Origin: Bradyrhizobium sp. 186
GTDB lineage: Bacteria; Pseudomonadota; Alphaproteobacteria; Rhizobiales; Xanthobacteraceae
NCBI RefSeq assembly: GCF_023101685.1
Contig: NZ_CP082164.1
Location: 3,534,001 to 3,598,000, forward strand
Reading direction: 5' to 3'
Length of the DNA: 64,000 bases
The translations under genes and the position numbers were made by a program. The notes below the pieces were generated by a model, which worked only from the letters and a program-made list of their open reading frames with translations, did no database searches and was not told the DNA's origin. Each line of letters starts with the position of its first letter. The first letter of the stretch is position 1. Positions 44,117 to 52,892 of this stretch are shown here, in pieces.

Positions 44117-46513
44117 ATGTATCAAGTTCTTTACTGTCTCACGGACCAGCATGACTGGCAGCTTGTTGCGCTCGGCGGCGCGGTGTGCCTGCTCGCAAGC
44201 GCGGCGGCGATCAGCCTGTTTCACCGGGCGCGCGCGACGCAGGGACCCGGGCGCCTGGCCTGGATCAGCCTGGATGCCGTCGTCAGCGGATGCGGCATCT
44301 GGGCGACGCATTTCATCGCGATGCTGGCCTATGGGCCGGGTGCCGATGGTGCCTACAACATTCCGGTGACGATCCTGTCGCTGATCTTCGCGATCTCCGT
44401 GACCTTCGTGGGATTGAGCATCGCGGTATCTTCCGCGCGGACGCGATGGATCGTTCTCGGTGGCGCCATCGTCGGCGGCGGCGTCGCGGCGATGTACACC
44501 GGTATGGCGGCGCTGGAAATTCCCGCGCGCGTGAGCTGGGCTGAAGGCACGGTTGTCGCCTCGGTCCTGTTCGGCATCGTCTTTGCGGCGCTGGCGCTGT
44601 TCGTCGCCGCGCGCCGCGACGATCTTTCCTACGCGCTGGCCGCGACCGCCCTGCTGACGCTCGCCATCGTCGCGCATCATTTCACCGCGATGGGCGCGGT
44701 GCTGCTGACGCCGGACCCGACGCTTGCGATCAGCGCGATGTCGATCGCGCCGGCCTCGCTGTCCTTCCTCACGGCCAGCGCCGCGGTCGCGATCATTGCG
44801 ATCGCGCTCGTCGCTGCGCTGCTCGACCGCCGCGCCAAGGGTGAATTGGGGCGCCAGCAGATCGTGCTGGACACCGCGCTCGAGAACATGTCGCAGGGGC
44901 TGTGCATGTTCGATGCGGACGGCAAGATCATCCTGTTCAACGAGCGCTACGCCGCGATGCTCGGCCGCACCGATATTCCGCTCACCGGTCGCCGGCTCGT
45001 CGACGTGCTGCGGGAGGAGCAGGCCAAGGGCCAGTGGCTGGGCGATGCGGGCGAATTCTTCGCGCGCCTCGTCGCCGACGCGCGCGAGGGCCGCACCACG
45101 ACCGACGTCGTGAGCAGGTTCGGCCGCTCCATCCGTGTCGTCAACCAGCCGATGCAGGGCGGCGGCTGGGTCGCGACCTTCGAGGACATTACCGAGTGGC
45201 TGGCGGCGCTGGCGAAGATCTCGCACATGGCGCGCCATGACGCGCTGACCAACCTGCCGAACCGCGTGCTGTTCCACGAGCAACTCGAGCAGGGTCTGCG
45301 CCGGGCGAGGTCGCACGACCAGCTCGCGGTGCTCTGCCTCGATCTCGATCACTTCAAGGACATCAACGACTCCCTCGGCCATCCCATCGGCGATGCGCTG
45401 CTCAAGGAGGTCGGCCGCAGGCTCGCGGCCTCCGTCGGCCAGAACGACACCGTGGCGCGACTCGGCGGCGACGAGTTCGCCGTGGTCCAGCTCGGCCGGT
45501 CCGAGGAGGCCGCTGCGGCGCTGCTTGCCGGCCGTCTCGTCGAAGTGATCTCCGCGCCTTACGAGATCGACGATCATCAGATCGTCATCGGCGTGTCGAT
45601 CGGCATCTCGTTGTCGCCGCAAGACGGCGACAATCCGGACGAGTTGTTGAAGAATGCCGACCTTGCGCTGTACCGCGCCAAGGCGGACGGCCGCGGAACC
45701 TATCGTTTCTTCGAAACCGGCATGGATGCGCGCGCGCAGGCGCGGCGCCTGCTGGAGATGGACCTGCGCGCGGCGTTGCAGCGCGACGAGTTCCAAGCCT
45801 ACTACCAGCCGATCCGCGACGTCGCCAGCGGTCGCGTCGTCGCCTTCGAGGCGCTGCTGCGCTGGAATCATCCGCAGCGCGGGCTGATCGCACCCCTGAG
45901 CTTCATTCCGCTCGCCGAGGAGACCGGACTGATCGTCCAGCTCGGCGACTTCGTGTTGCGCTCTGCGTGCACTGATGCGGTCACCTGGCCGGACGATGTC
46001 GACGTCGCCGTCAACCTGTCGCCGGTGCAGTTCAAGAACCCGAATCTGATCGCATCCGTGACCGATGCGCTGGCATTGTCGGGGCTCGCGGCGCGCCGCC
46101 TCGAGCTCGAGATCACCGAATCCGTGCTGCTCCAGAACAGCGAGGCGACGCTGACCACGCTGCATGAGCTCCGCGCCATGGGCGTGCGCATCTCGCTCGA
46201 CGATTTCGGCACCGGCTATTCGTCGCTGAGCTATCTGCGCAGCTTCCCCTTCGACAAGATCAAGATCGACCGCTCTTTCGTGTCGGAGCTCGCGACGCGC
46301 GAGGATTCCATGGCGATCATCCGCGCCGTGACCGGTTTGGGGCGCAGCCTCGGCATCGTCACCACGGCGGAGGGGGTCGAGAACGACGCGCAGCTCGAAC
46401 TGCTCCGGCGCGAGGGCTGCACCCAGGCGCAGGGCTATCTGTTCAGCAAGCCGCGTCCTGCGTCCGACGTGGCGATGATGCTGGACCGGCCGCGGCTGCG
46501 CGCGTCGGCGTAA
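44117..46513 (+). CDS. MHYT-PAS-GGDEF-EAL c-di-GMP signalling protein
   Basis: The 798-residue membrane protein starts with a seven-helix MHYT sensor (about 1-240; motifs ATHFIAML, MYTGM, HHFTAM, linked to copper or gas sensing). A PAS-like domain follows (about 250-350; NMSQGLCMFDADGKI), then GGDEF (motif RLGGDEFAVV near 449) and EAL (FEALLRWNHPQRG near 576, later TTAEGVEN). Both catalytic motifs are intact, so it may make and degrade c-di-GMP. AGGGG precedes the ATG. An insertion element ends only 22 bases after removing the target duplication, so the native promoter is displaced. Confidence 0.94.
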   Translation: MYQVLYCLTDQHDWQLVALGGAVCLLASAAAISLFHRARATQGPGRLAWISLDAVVSGCGIWATHFIAMLAYGPGADGAYNIPVTILSLIFAISVTFVGLSIAVSSARTRWIVLGGAIVGGGVAAMYTGMAALEIPARVSWAEGTVVASVLFGIVFAALALFVAARRDDLSYALAATALLTLAIVAHHFTAMGAVLLTPDPTLAISAMSIAPASLSFLTASAAVAIIAIALVAALLDRRAKGELGRQQIVLDTALENMSQGLCMFDADGKIILFNERYAAMLGRTDIPLTGRRLVDVLREEQAKGQWLGDAGEFFARLVADAREGRTTTDVVSRFGRSIRVVNQPMQGGGWVATFEDITEWLAALAKISHMARHDALTNLPNRVLFHEQLEQGLRRARSHDQLAVLCLDLDHFKDINDSLGHPIGDALLKEVGRRLAASVGQNDTVARLGGDEFAVVQLGRSEEAAAALLAGRLVEVISAPYEIDDHQIVIGVSIGISLSPQDGDNPDELLKNADLALYRAKADGRGTYRFFETGMDARAQARRLLEMDLRAALQRDEFQAYYQPIRDVASGRVVAFEALLRWNHPQRGLIAPLSFIPLAEETGLIVQLGDFVLRSACTDAVTWPDDVDVAVNLSPVQFKNPNLIASVTDALALSGLAARRLELEITESVLLQNSEATLTTLHELRAMGVRISLDDFGTGYSSLSYLRSFPFDKIKIDRSFVSELATREDSMAIIRAVTGLGRSLGIVTTAEGVENDAQLELLRREGCTQAQGYLFSKPRPASDVAMMLDRPRLRASA

Positions 46514-46516
46514 AGC

Positions 46517-46951
46517 CTAGCTGCGGCGCAGCGCGAAATGCGCGCCGCAGAACGCCATCACGGCGCCGAGACACAGCGCGGCAAGGCCGGCGAGCACGCC
46601 GGAGACGGTCGGGATCGGGCTCGGCGCTGAGGCCGCTTGCCCTGCACCCGCCAGCAGAAGCACACCGACCGCGATCAGGAATTGCCGCATCCTTTGCGGG
46701 ATCTGGCCGGAGACGGCGCTCTGCATCAATGTCGCTGTGAAATAGCCGCCGGAGAAGCCGACGGTTGCGATCAGCCACCAGGCGATCGCCGCGCCCGCCG
46801 GCATGAACTCATGCGTGTCGGAACGCCAGAGGCCACCGAAGTCGAGACCGTAGCGCGCCCCGAGCATGTGAACCGCGAGCGCGAGCAGCACGCCGGAGAT
46901 CACGGCGGCGCCGAGAATCAGCCGGCGCGGAAAAAAGGTCGTCTCAGCCAT
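46517..46951 (-). CDS. Small membrane protein of unknown function
   Basis: From ATG 46951 the product has 144 residues and four predicted membrane segments (LILGAAVISGVLLALAVHML; IAWWLIATVGFSGGYFTA; FLIAVGVLLLAGAGQAA; LAGLAALCLGAVMAFCGAHF). No family is recognised. It converges on the c-di-GMP gene (three bases between stops) and is divergent from the next gene. Confidence 0.7.
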   Translation of the reverse strand: MAETTFFPRRLILGAAVISGVLLALAVHMLGARYGLDFGGLWRSDTHEFMPAGAAIAWWLIATVGFSGGYFTATLMQSAVSGQIPQRMRQFLIAVGVLLLAGAGQAASAPSPIPTVSGVLAGLAALCLGAVMAFCGAHFALRRS

Positions 46952-47010
46952 GCCCCGCTTGTAGGATGGGCGAGGGCGATCGCGCAAGCCGACCGCGGAC
47001 GGGATCGATT

Positions 47011-47604
47011 GTGAAGATGCAACTTTCCGAGGCGCAGGCTGCGTCGGCCACGAGCTACGCCTACAGGGCGTCGCTGATCGGCTCGGCGCATCGCTTCGAG
47101 CTGACCGATGACGGCCTGTCCTGGCGCATCGGCGGCCGCTCCGGCCTGTGGCGCTACGACGAGATCAGCGCGATCCGGCTGTCGTTCCGCCCGGTGTCGA
47201 TGCAGCAGCACCGCTTTCGCGCCGATGTCCGCCGTGCCGGCGGCGGCCGTATCGCGATCCTGTCGACGAGCTGGCAGACCGCGGCGCTGATGGCGCCGCA
47301 GGACAACGGTTTTCGCGATTTTATCGTCGAGCTGCACGCGCGGATGGCGAAGGCCGGCAGCCGTGCCGAGTTGACCGCGGGCCTCGGCCGCAAGACCTAT
47401 GCGGCTGTGCTGGCATTCCTGGCGGTGCTGGCGGTGGCCATGGCGGGGCTGTTGATCCGCGCGCTGATCATCGGCGAATTCGCGGGAGTGCTGTTCATCA
47501 TCGGCTTTGCGGCCTTGTTCACCTGGCAGGTCGGCGGCTTCGTGCGGCGCAATCAGCCGCAGAGCTACGGCTTCGATCGCGTGCCGGTATCGCTGCTGCC
47601 TTAG
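47011..47604 (+). CDS. Membrane protein of unknown function
   Basis: The 197-residue protein has a soluble N-terminal part of about 130 residues that looks like a PH/bPH-type beta sandwich (LTDDGLSWRIGGRSGLWRYD, then EISAIRLSFRPVSM). Two C-terminal membrane segments follow (YAAVLAFLAVLAVAMAGLLI; FAGVLFIIGFAALFTWQVGG). The start is GTG 47011 with GGGA six bases upstream; ATG 47017 is the alternative. The fold suggestion is tentative. Confidence 0.7.
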   Translation: MKMQLSEAQAASATSYAYRASLIGSAHRFELTDDGLSWRIGGRSGLWRYDEISAIRLSFRPVSMQQHRFRADVRRAGGGRIAILSTSWQTAALMAPQDNGFRDFIVELHARMAKAGSRAELTAGLGRKTYAAVLAFLAVLAVAMAGLLIRALIIGEFAGVLFIIGFAALFTWQVGGFVRRNQPQSYGFDRVPVSLLP

Positions 47605-47669
47605 GGATTGCAATCCGCCGCAATCAAACGTGACTTCGCGGCCGGGTACCGGTGTCGCATCGTGCGGCC

Positions 47670-48269
47670 ATGTCAGCCATGGATCGCAGCACCCGCCTAC
47701 CGACGGCGGATGAGGTCGCCGAGATCAACCGGCGACATCTGATCGAAACGCCACTCTCGCCGGCCGACTTGTTGTTCATGTTCGGGACCCGCGAGGACGT
47801 TGCACTACGTGTTGAGACCGCTGCGAGGCTCTGGCGCGAGGGTTTTTTTCGTTGGTCGATCGTCAGCGGCGGCGTGACGCCGGGCTCGGAGCAATCCGAG
47901 TGCACTATCATCAAGGCGGCGATGGCCGCGGCAGGCATTCCCGCGGACCGGATCCTGGAGGAACATCGCGCGATGAACACGGGCGAGAACGTGATCCTCT
48001 CGCTGCCGATCATCGCTGCCGCGCTGGGACTGCATAATGTCCGCAGCGTGATCTGCGTCGGCAACACCTGGACCGCGCGGCGCTATCCGATGACGCTGCA
48101 CCGGCACTGGCCGGAGGTTACCAAGATGCTGCTCACCGTCGACAATTTCACGACGCCGCGCGCGCTCTGGCACACCGATGCCGAATTTCGTCGCCGCATT
48201 CTGCACGAATGGGACAAGATCGAGCCCTACAAGGCAAGGGACTTCATCGCGGAGTGGCCGGAGGAGTGA
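47670..48269 (+). CDS. DUF218 / YdcF-like protein
   Basis: The 199-residue cytosolic protein has DUF218 features: MFGTREDVALRVETAARLW, then IVSGGVTPGSEQSE, ILEEHRAMNTGENV and VICVGNTWTARRYPMTL. YdcF binds S-adenosylmethionine-like ligands; other DUF218 proteins act in envelope glycan metabolism. There is no membrane anchor, which fits the YdcF type. It converges on the MocR gene. Confidence 0.83.
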   Translation: MSAMDRSTRLPTADEVAEINRRHLIETPLSPADLLFMFGTREDVALRVETAARLWREGFFRWSIVSGGVTPGSEQSECTIIKAAMAAAGIPADRILEEHRAMNTGENVILSLPIIAAALGLHNVRSVICVGNTWTARRYPMTLHRHWPEVTKMLLTVDNFTTPRALWHTDAEFRRRILHEWDKIEPYKARDFIAEWPEE

Positions 48270-48284
48270 TGGGACAAGGGGACA

Positions 48285-49628
48285 CTACTCAGTCGAGTCA
48301 AAATCCTCTTCCTTGGTGCCGAGCAGGGACACGATCGTGCGCAGGCCGGAATCGAGCTGCTCGAGCGAGGGCGGGGCGAGCGCGAGCCGCACCGCGTTCG
48401 GCGCATGTCCATGCGCGATCGCGAAGGTCGAGGACGGTGTCAGCGCAATGCTGCGCCGGGCTGCTGCCGCGACGAAGGTCTGCGAGCGCCAATGCGACGG
48501 CAGCGTCAGCCAGAGATGATAGGAGCGCGGGTCGGCCGCGATCTGATAGCCGGCGAGCAGCTTTGCCGCGGTCTGCTGGCGGCGCGCGGCGTCGATGCGC
48601 TTTAGCCGCGTCAGCTCGGCGACGGTGCCGTCGGCCATCAGCCGCTGCCCGGCCGCGAGCGCGTGGCCGGAGGCGATCCAGCCGCCGGTCCGGACCGCGC
48701 TCATCACGCTCTCGCGCAGATGCGGCGGCGCGACGAGGATGCCGAGCGCGAGGCCCGGCGCGACCTTCTTGGACAGGCTGTCGACCACGATGCAGCGGTC
48801 CGGTCCGAGTGCCGCCAGCGGCGTGTCGTCGGCGAGGAAGCCATAGACGGCGTCCTCGATGATGGTGAGGTCGAGCTTTTCGGCGACGCGCATGATATCG
48901 GCCCGCCGTGTCGCGTTCATGGTGACGCCGAGCGGATTTTGGATGATGGGCTGGAGATACAGCGCCGACAGGTGTGCCTCGCGATGCGCTTTCTGGATCG
49001 CGTCGGGCCGCGCGCCGTGCTCGTCCATCGGAATTGGGACGAGCGTCACGCCGAGCCGCGCCGCGATGCTCTTGACGTAGGGGTAGGTCAGCGCCTCGAC
49101 GCCGCAGCGGCCGCCGGTGGGAACGAGGGCCGCGAGTGCGGCCGCCAGCGATTGCTTGCCGTTGGCGGTGAAGACGATCTGCTCGGCCTGCGGCGTAAAG
49201 TCCTTGCGCGCCAGATAGGCGGCGGCGGCATTGCGCGCGCTCTTGGTGCCGGTGCTGGTCGAGACGCGCAGCGCGGATTCGAGTGCGTCGACGCGCTCCA
49301 GCCCCGCGAGGCTCTTGGCGATCATCGCCCATTGCTGCGGCAGCATCGCGTAATTGACCTCGAAGTCGATGCGCGCATCGCGCGGCTCGCTCATCGTCTC
49401 GACTTCGCGCCTGACGTCGCCGGAGATGAAGGTGCCGCGACCGACTTCGCCGACGGCAAGCCCGCGGCGCAAAAGCTCCGTATAAACCCGGCTCGCAGTC
49501 GAGACCGCAATGCCACGGTCATAGGCAAAATTGCGCTGCGGCGGCAGCCGGTCGCCGGGTCTTAACGTGCCGTTAGAGATATCGACGGCAATGGCATCGG
49601 CAAGCTTCACGTACTCGAACTTGGACAT
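48285..49628 (-). CDS. MocR-type (GntR + aminotransferase domain) regulator
   Basis: From ATG 49628 the protein has 447 residues. The N-terminal GntR winged helix (YVKLADAIAVDISNGTLRPG, then RLPPQRNFAYDRGIAVSTAS) is fused to a fold-type-I PLP domain (TANGKQSLAAALAALVPTGG; IIEDAVYGFLADDTP; VDSLSKKVAPGLALG with the PLP Lys). MocR regulators sense PLP or amino-acid-type ligands. Two TTGTAC direct repeats just upstream may be its binding site. The regulated gene is unknown; the divergent neighbour is a DUF1127 gene. Confidence 0.9.
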   Translation of the reverse strand: MSKFEYVKLADAIAVDISNGTLRPGDRLPPQRNFAYDRGIAVSTASRVYTELLRRGLAVGEVGRGTFISGDVRREVETMSEPRDARIDFEVNYAMLPQQWAMIAKSLAGLERVDALESALRVSTSTGTKSARNAAAAYLARKDFTPQAEQIVFTANGKQSLAAALAALVPTGGRCGVEALTYPYVKSIAARLGVTLVPIPMDEHGARPDAIQKAHREAHLSALYLQPIIQNPLGVTMNATRRADIMRVAEKLDLTIIEDAVYGFLADDTPLAALGPDRCIVVDSLSKKVAPGLALGILVAPPHLRESVMSAVRTGGWIASGHALAAGQRLMADGTVAELTRLKRIDAARRQQTAAKLLAGYQIAADPRSYHLWLTLPSHWRSQTFVAAAARRSIALTPSSTFAIAHGHAPNAVRLALAPPSLEQLDSGLRTIVSLLGTKEEDFDSTE

Positions 49629-49653
49629 TATTGCACCGAGAGCAATGTTTTCC

Positions 49654-49671
49654 TTGTACCGATGATTGTAC
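49654..49671. promoter_or_regulatory. Direct repeat TTGTAC-N6-TTGTAC, candidate MocR operator
   Basis: Two identical hexamers lie one helical turn apart (12-bp period), 26 bases upstream of the MocR start. MocR-type regulators are known to bind direct repeats near their own promoters. Confidence 0.5.
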
Positions 49672-49812
49672 TGGAGCATTTAAGTTCCATCAAGGCCCGC
49701 GATTGAGCCGAGGAGAGCGAGAGCAATCCGAAGGCATATGAGGTGCAGACGCTCAGCGTTTGCGCCAACGGCATCGGCTTCGCCGCGCGGGACACTAGGC
49801 CGGAGAAGAAAA

Positions 49813-50049
49813 ATGACCACGATCTCGCAAACTTCGGGGCGGAGTTTACGCCCATCCTCATCGGGCGGATTTTTCCGCGCGCTCGCCAGCGGTGTCTATG
49901 CGCTGTTCGAGCGCCTGGAGCACCGCTCGGCCGTCAAGACGCTGAACGAACTCGACGACCGCGCCCTGCGCGACATCGGGATCACGCGCAGCCAGATCGA
50001 GGACGCCGTCTACGGGCAGGTCAAAGCCGAGCTGACGCGATATCTGTAA
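49813..50049 (+). CDS. DUF1127 small protein
   Basis: The 78-residue protein has the C-terminal DUF1127 (YjiS-like) motif LNELDDRALRDIGITRSQIE. Such proteins affect RNA turnover, phosphate and carbon metabolism in alphaproteobacteria. ATG 49813 is preceded by GGAG at a good distance. A long perfect hairpin repeat follows the gene. Confidence 0.9.
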   Translation: MTTISQTSGRSLRPSSSGGFFRALASGVYALFERLEHRSAVKTLNELDDRALRDIGITRSQIEDAVYGQVKAELTRYL

Positions 50050-50123
50050 GGCGCTTTGACAATTGTGCTCGGGATAGACCCGGGCACGATGGCATTGCCG
50101 GAGGCGTACAATGCCTCAACGTC

Positions 50124-50201
50124 GTCATTGCGAGCGCAGCGAAGCAATCCAGAATCGTTCCGAGGCGGCAGTCTGGATTGCTTCGCTGCGCTCGCAATGA
50201 C
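50124..50201. repeat. Perfect 30-bp inverted repeat between convergent genes
   Basis: The arms at 50124-50153 and 50172-50201 (beginning GTCATTGCGAGCGCAGCG) are perfect reverse complements with an 18-base loop. It lies between the convergent DUF1127 and UspA genes and can act as a two-way terminator. The arm sequence resembles a widely dispersed bacterial repeat often seen in Bradyrhizobium. Confidence 0.9.
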
Positions 50202-50218
50202 AGAGTTTGTTGCGACAG

Positions 50219-50644
50219 TCAGTGCCTGACCACCAGCACCGAGCACTTCGCATAGCGCACCACATGCCCGGCGTTGGAGCCGAGGAAATAGGTGCGCATC
50301 GCCGGCCGGTGTGAGGTCATCACGATCAGATCTGCCTTCACGTGCGCGGCTTCCTCCAGTATCTCGTGATAGATGCCGCCCTGGCGCACCACGCTGGAGA
50401 TGCGGGAGGCGTCGATGCCGGATTCGCGCGCGACGATGGCGAGCGCCTCCTCCGAGGTCTGGCGCTGCTGCTCGTCGAAATCGGCCGGGACGTATTCTGC
50501 CAGCATCACCGGCGTCATTGGCAGCACGTTGAGCAGGCGTACCGCGCCGCTCCAGGTCTGCGACAGCGTTGCCGCGGTCGCGATCGCCGGCTTTGCCAGA
50601 TCAGTATCGGCGAGGTCGATGGGCACGAGGATGGAATTGAACAT
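50219..50644 (-). CDS. Universal stress protein (UspA family)
   Basis: The 141-residue single-domain UspA protein begins MFNSILVPIDLADTDLAKPA and ends with the nucleotide-binding loop LGSNAGHVVRYAKCSVLVVR (G-x2-G-x9-S type). It probably binds ATP and acts in stress survival. ATG 50644 gives the canonical N-terminus; a start four codons upstream is possible. Confidence 0.92.
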   Translation of the reverse strand: MFNSILVPIDLADTDLAKPAIATAATLSQTWSGAVRLLNVLPMTPVMLAEYVPADFDEQQRQTSEEALAIVARESGIDASRISSVVRQGGIYHEILEEAAHVKADLIVMTSHRPAMRTYFLGSNAGHVVRYAKCSVLVVRH

Positions 50645-50715
50645 CTGCGCCTCCAAAGCTTCGGGTCGTCTTGCGATCAGGCCGGATCAACCGGTCGAGA
50701 CGGCGCCCGCGCGTC

Positions 50716-51252
50716 TCATCCCAGTCGAAGCAGCCTAGGACTGACGAACAGCACCAGTTTGCCGCGGCGGTAGGCCACGTCCCCCCAATCCTTGACGTCA
50801 AAGTCGAAGATCGCAAGCCCCGCGGTTGGCAGATTGCCGGCGAGCGCCTTGGCGCCGGCCGGATCACCGCCGCCCGTCAGCATCAGCGCTACCTCGTGCA
50901 TGCCCGGATTGTGCCCGACCAGCATTAAGTGCCGCGGATCGGCCGGGATGGTTGCAGTGCGAATGGATTCGAGAATTTGCGCGGGGTCGGCGCCGTAGAG
51001 TTCTGGCAGGATCTCGACCTGTGGCGCCGCGACGCGGTCATTCATCGCCTCCCAGACGATGTCCCAGGTCTGCCGGGCCCGGACGGCATGAGACACCAGC
51101 ACGACGTCGGGAAAGGGCGGATGGGCAGCGATCCAGTCACCGATCTCTGCGGCATCCTTGTGGCCGCGATCGTCGAGCCGCCGGTCCTGGTCGCGGCCGC
51201 TGGGCGCGTCAGTCTTGGTCTTGGCGTGACGCAGCAGCATCAAACGGCGCAT
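50716..51252 (-). CDS. SixA-type histidine phosphatase
   Basis: The 178-residue member of the histidine phosphatase superfamily has the RHG-type motif MLLRHAKTKTD at the N-terminus and the second catalytic His in LMLVGHNPGMHEVALML. SixA dephosphorylates the Hpt domain of ArcB or a PTS protein in E. coli. The stand-alone Hpt protein at 10951 is far away, so no direct link is implied. It lies upstream of the UspA gene on the same strand. Confidence 0.9.
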   Translation of the reverse strand: MRRLMLLRHAKTKTDAPSGRDQDRRLDDRGHKDAAEIGDWIAAHPPFPDVVLVSHAVRARQTWDIVWEAMNDRVAAPQVEILPELYGADPAQILESIRTATIPADPRHLMLVGHNPGMHEVALMLTGGGDPAGAKALAGNLPTAGLAIFDFDVKDWGDVAYRRGKLVLFVSPRLLRLG

Positions 51253-51345
51253 GGCATTCTCGAATCGTTACGCATCCAGGATAATCTACCGGCGCCGGCT
51301 GAGGACAAGGTGACAAGCGCACGCACAGTCCTTTAAGAAAACGAC

Positions 51346-52806
51346 ATGAACGAGACTTTCACAAGCGTGTCCCAGGAAGAAGCCGGCTTTCGCGAGCGCG
51401 CCCGGCTGTCGTTCGAGCTCGACGCCGACATCTGCGTCATCGGAGCAGGGCTTGCCGGGCTCTCCATCGCGCTCGAGGCGGCCCGGCTCGGGGCCAGCGT
51501 CGCCCTGCTCGAGGGCCGCCATATCGGCTGGAACGCCTCCGGCAATCAGCTCGGCACCGTGATGCCGGGCTTTGCGCTGCCGCTCACCGAGCTGATCGAA
51601 CGCATCGGCTTCGAAGACGCGCGCGAATTGTGGGCGTTGTCGAAGGAGGGCGCCGAGTTCGTCCGCGCCAACGCCACGGAAGAGAACATGCCGGGGATCG
51701 GCCCGAGCAATGGCGTGCTGGAGGTCTCCAACGTCGATGCTGGCGACCGGCTGATCAGCCGATTGCAGATGCTCACCGAGTATTTCGACACCGAGGTCGA
51801 GGGCTGGCAAGCCGATCGCGTCCGCGAGGTGCTCAAGACCGATCACTACTTCCACGGTGTCTACTATCCCCGGGCATTCCAGGTCGATGGCCGAAAATAT
51901 GTGCATGGCCTCGCGGCGCTGGCCCGGCGGGCGGGTGCCCGCATCTTCGAGGATACGCCGGTCGTCAGCATCGATCATTCCGGTATCCGCAAGCGCATCG
52001 TCACGCCCTCGGCGCGGCTGCGCGCCACCCACATCGTGCTCGCCGGCAACATCCATCTCGGTGCGCCGCTGAAGCGCCTGTCGGAGACGCTGCTGCCGGT
52101 CTGGCGCTATGCCGGAATTACCGCGCCGCTCGGTGAGCGCGTGCATGAGATCATCGCCTTCAAGGGATCGGTGATGGATTCCGACGGCGTCGACCATTTC
52201 CGCCTCGTCGATGGCGACCGCCTGATGTGGGAAAGCCCGGAGACCACCTGGGCCGCGCGCCCGCAGCGCTTTGCCGGAGCCATCAGGCGCAGGATCCGCA
52301 CCATCTTTCCCGGTCTCGGCAATGTCGAAATCACTGATACGTTCGGCGGCGCCACCGGCCAGACCGTGCACGGCATGCCGCAGATTGGCCAGTTGCGCAA
52401 AGGTCTGTGGGTGGCGAGCGGGTTCGGACGTCAGGGCATGAACACCTCGGCCATGGCCGGACAGCTGATCGCCCGCAGCATCTTGTGGGGCGATGAGCGC
52501 TGGCGGCTGTTCTCGCCGTTCGAGCTGGTCTGGGCGGGCGGCACGACCGGGCGGGTCGCGGGCCAGATGGTCGGGATCTGGGGCAGGGCGAGTTCCGCTG
52601 CCGCGGGTTCGCTTGCCCGCTATCGCGAGCGGGCGCGGGTCAAGGAGGGGGAACGCGAGGCGCGGCTGGCAGAGGCCAACAGGGCCGCCGGCACTGGTCC
52701 GCGCCGTCCGCCGCCCGGTGTTCGACCCCGGCTGGCCCGACCGCCGACGCCGCAAGCGGCTGAGGGCGCGGAACCAGCCTCCCACGACCAGGGCGTCTCT
52801 CAATAA
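51346..52806 (+). CDS. FAD-dependent oxidoreductase (DAO family)
   Basis: The 486-residue flavoprotein has a clear FAD-binding motif (ICVIGAGLAGLSIALEAARL) and the DAO segment RHIGWNASGNQLGTVMPGF, similar to gamma-glutamylputrescine oxidase-type enzymes. The C-terminal signature GLWVASGFGRQGMNTSAMAG is also present. The last 60 or so residues form an unusual Arg/Pro/Ala-rich tail. The substrate (an amine or amino acid) cannot be named. Confidence 0.87.
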   Translation: MNETFTSVSQEEAGFRERARLSFELDADICVIGAGLAGLSIALEAARLGASVALLEGRHIGWNASGNQLGTVMPGFALPLTELIERIGFEDARELWALSKEGAEFVRANATEENMPGIGPSNGVLEVSNVDAGDRLISRLQMLTEYFDTEVEGWQADRVREVLKTDHYFHGVYYPRAFQVDGRKYVHGLAALARRAGARIFEDTPVVSIDHSGIRKRIVTPSARLRATHIVLAGNIHLGAPLKRLSETLLPVWRYAGITAPLGERVHEIIAFKGSVMDSDGVDHFRLVDGDRLMWESPETTWAARPQRFAGAIRRRIRTIFPGLGNVEITDTFGGATGQTVHGMPQIGQLRKGLWVASGFGRQGMNTSAMAGQLIARSILWGDERWRLFSPFELVWAGGTTGRVAGQMVGIWGRASSAAAGSLARYRERARVKEGEREARLAEANRAAGTGPRRPPPGVRPRLARPPTPQAAEGAEPASHDQGVSQ

Positions 52807-52892
52807 GTTGAGAAAAATCCCGCCCGGAAGTGTAACGTCGGCCGTTAGACCCCGTATCTCAGGGCGTGGACTTCTCGCGCACGGAGAATGAG

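Noticed and set aside
44102..46165. 687-residue minus-strand ORF
   Set aside because: Opposite the MHYT-GGDEF-EAL gene; composition is typical of a GC-bias shadow.
50716..51252. Functional link between SixA and the Hpt protein at 10951
   Set aside because: They are 40 kb apart with no shared regulatory sign; the family relation alone is too weak.
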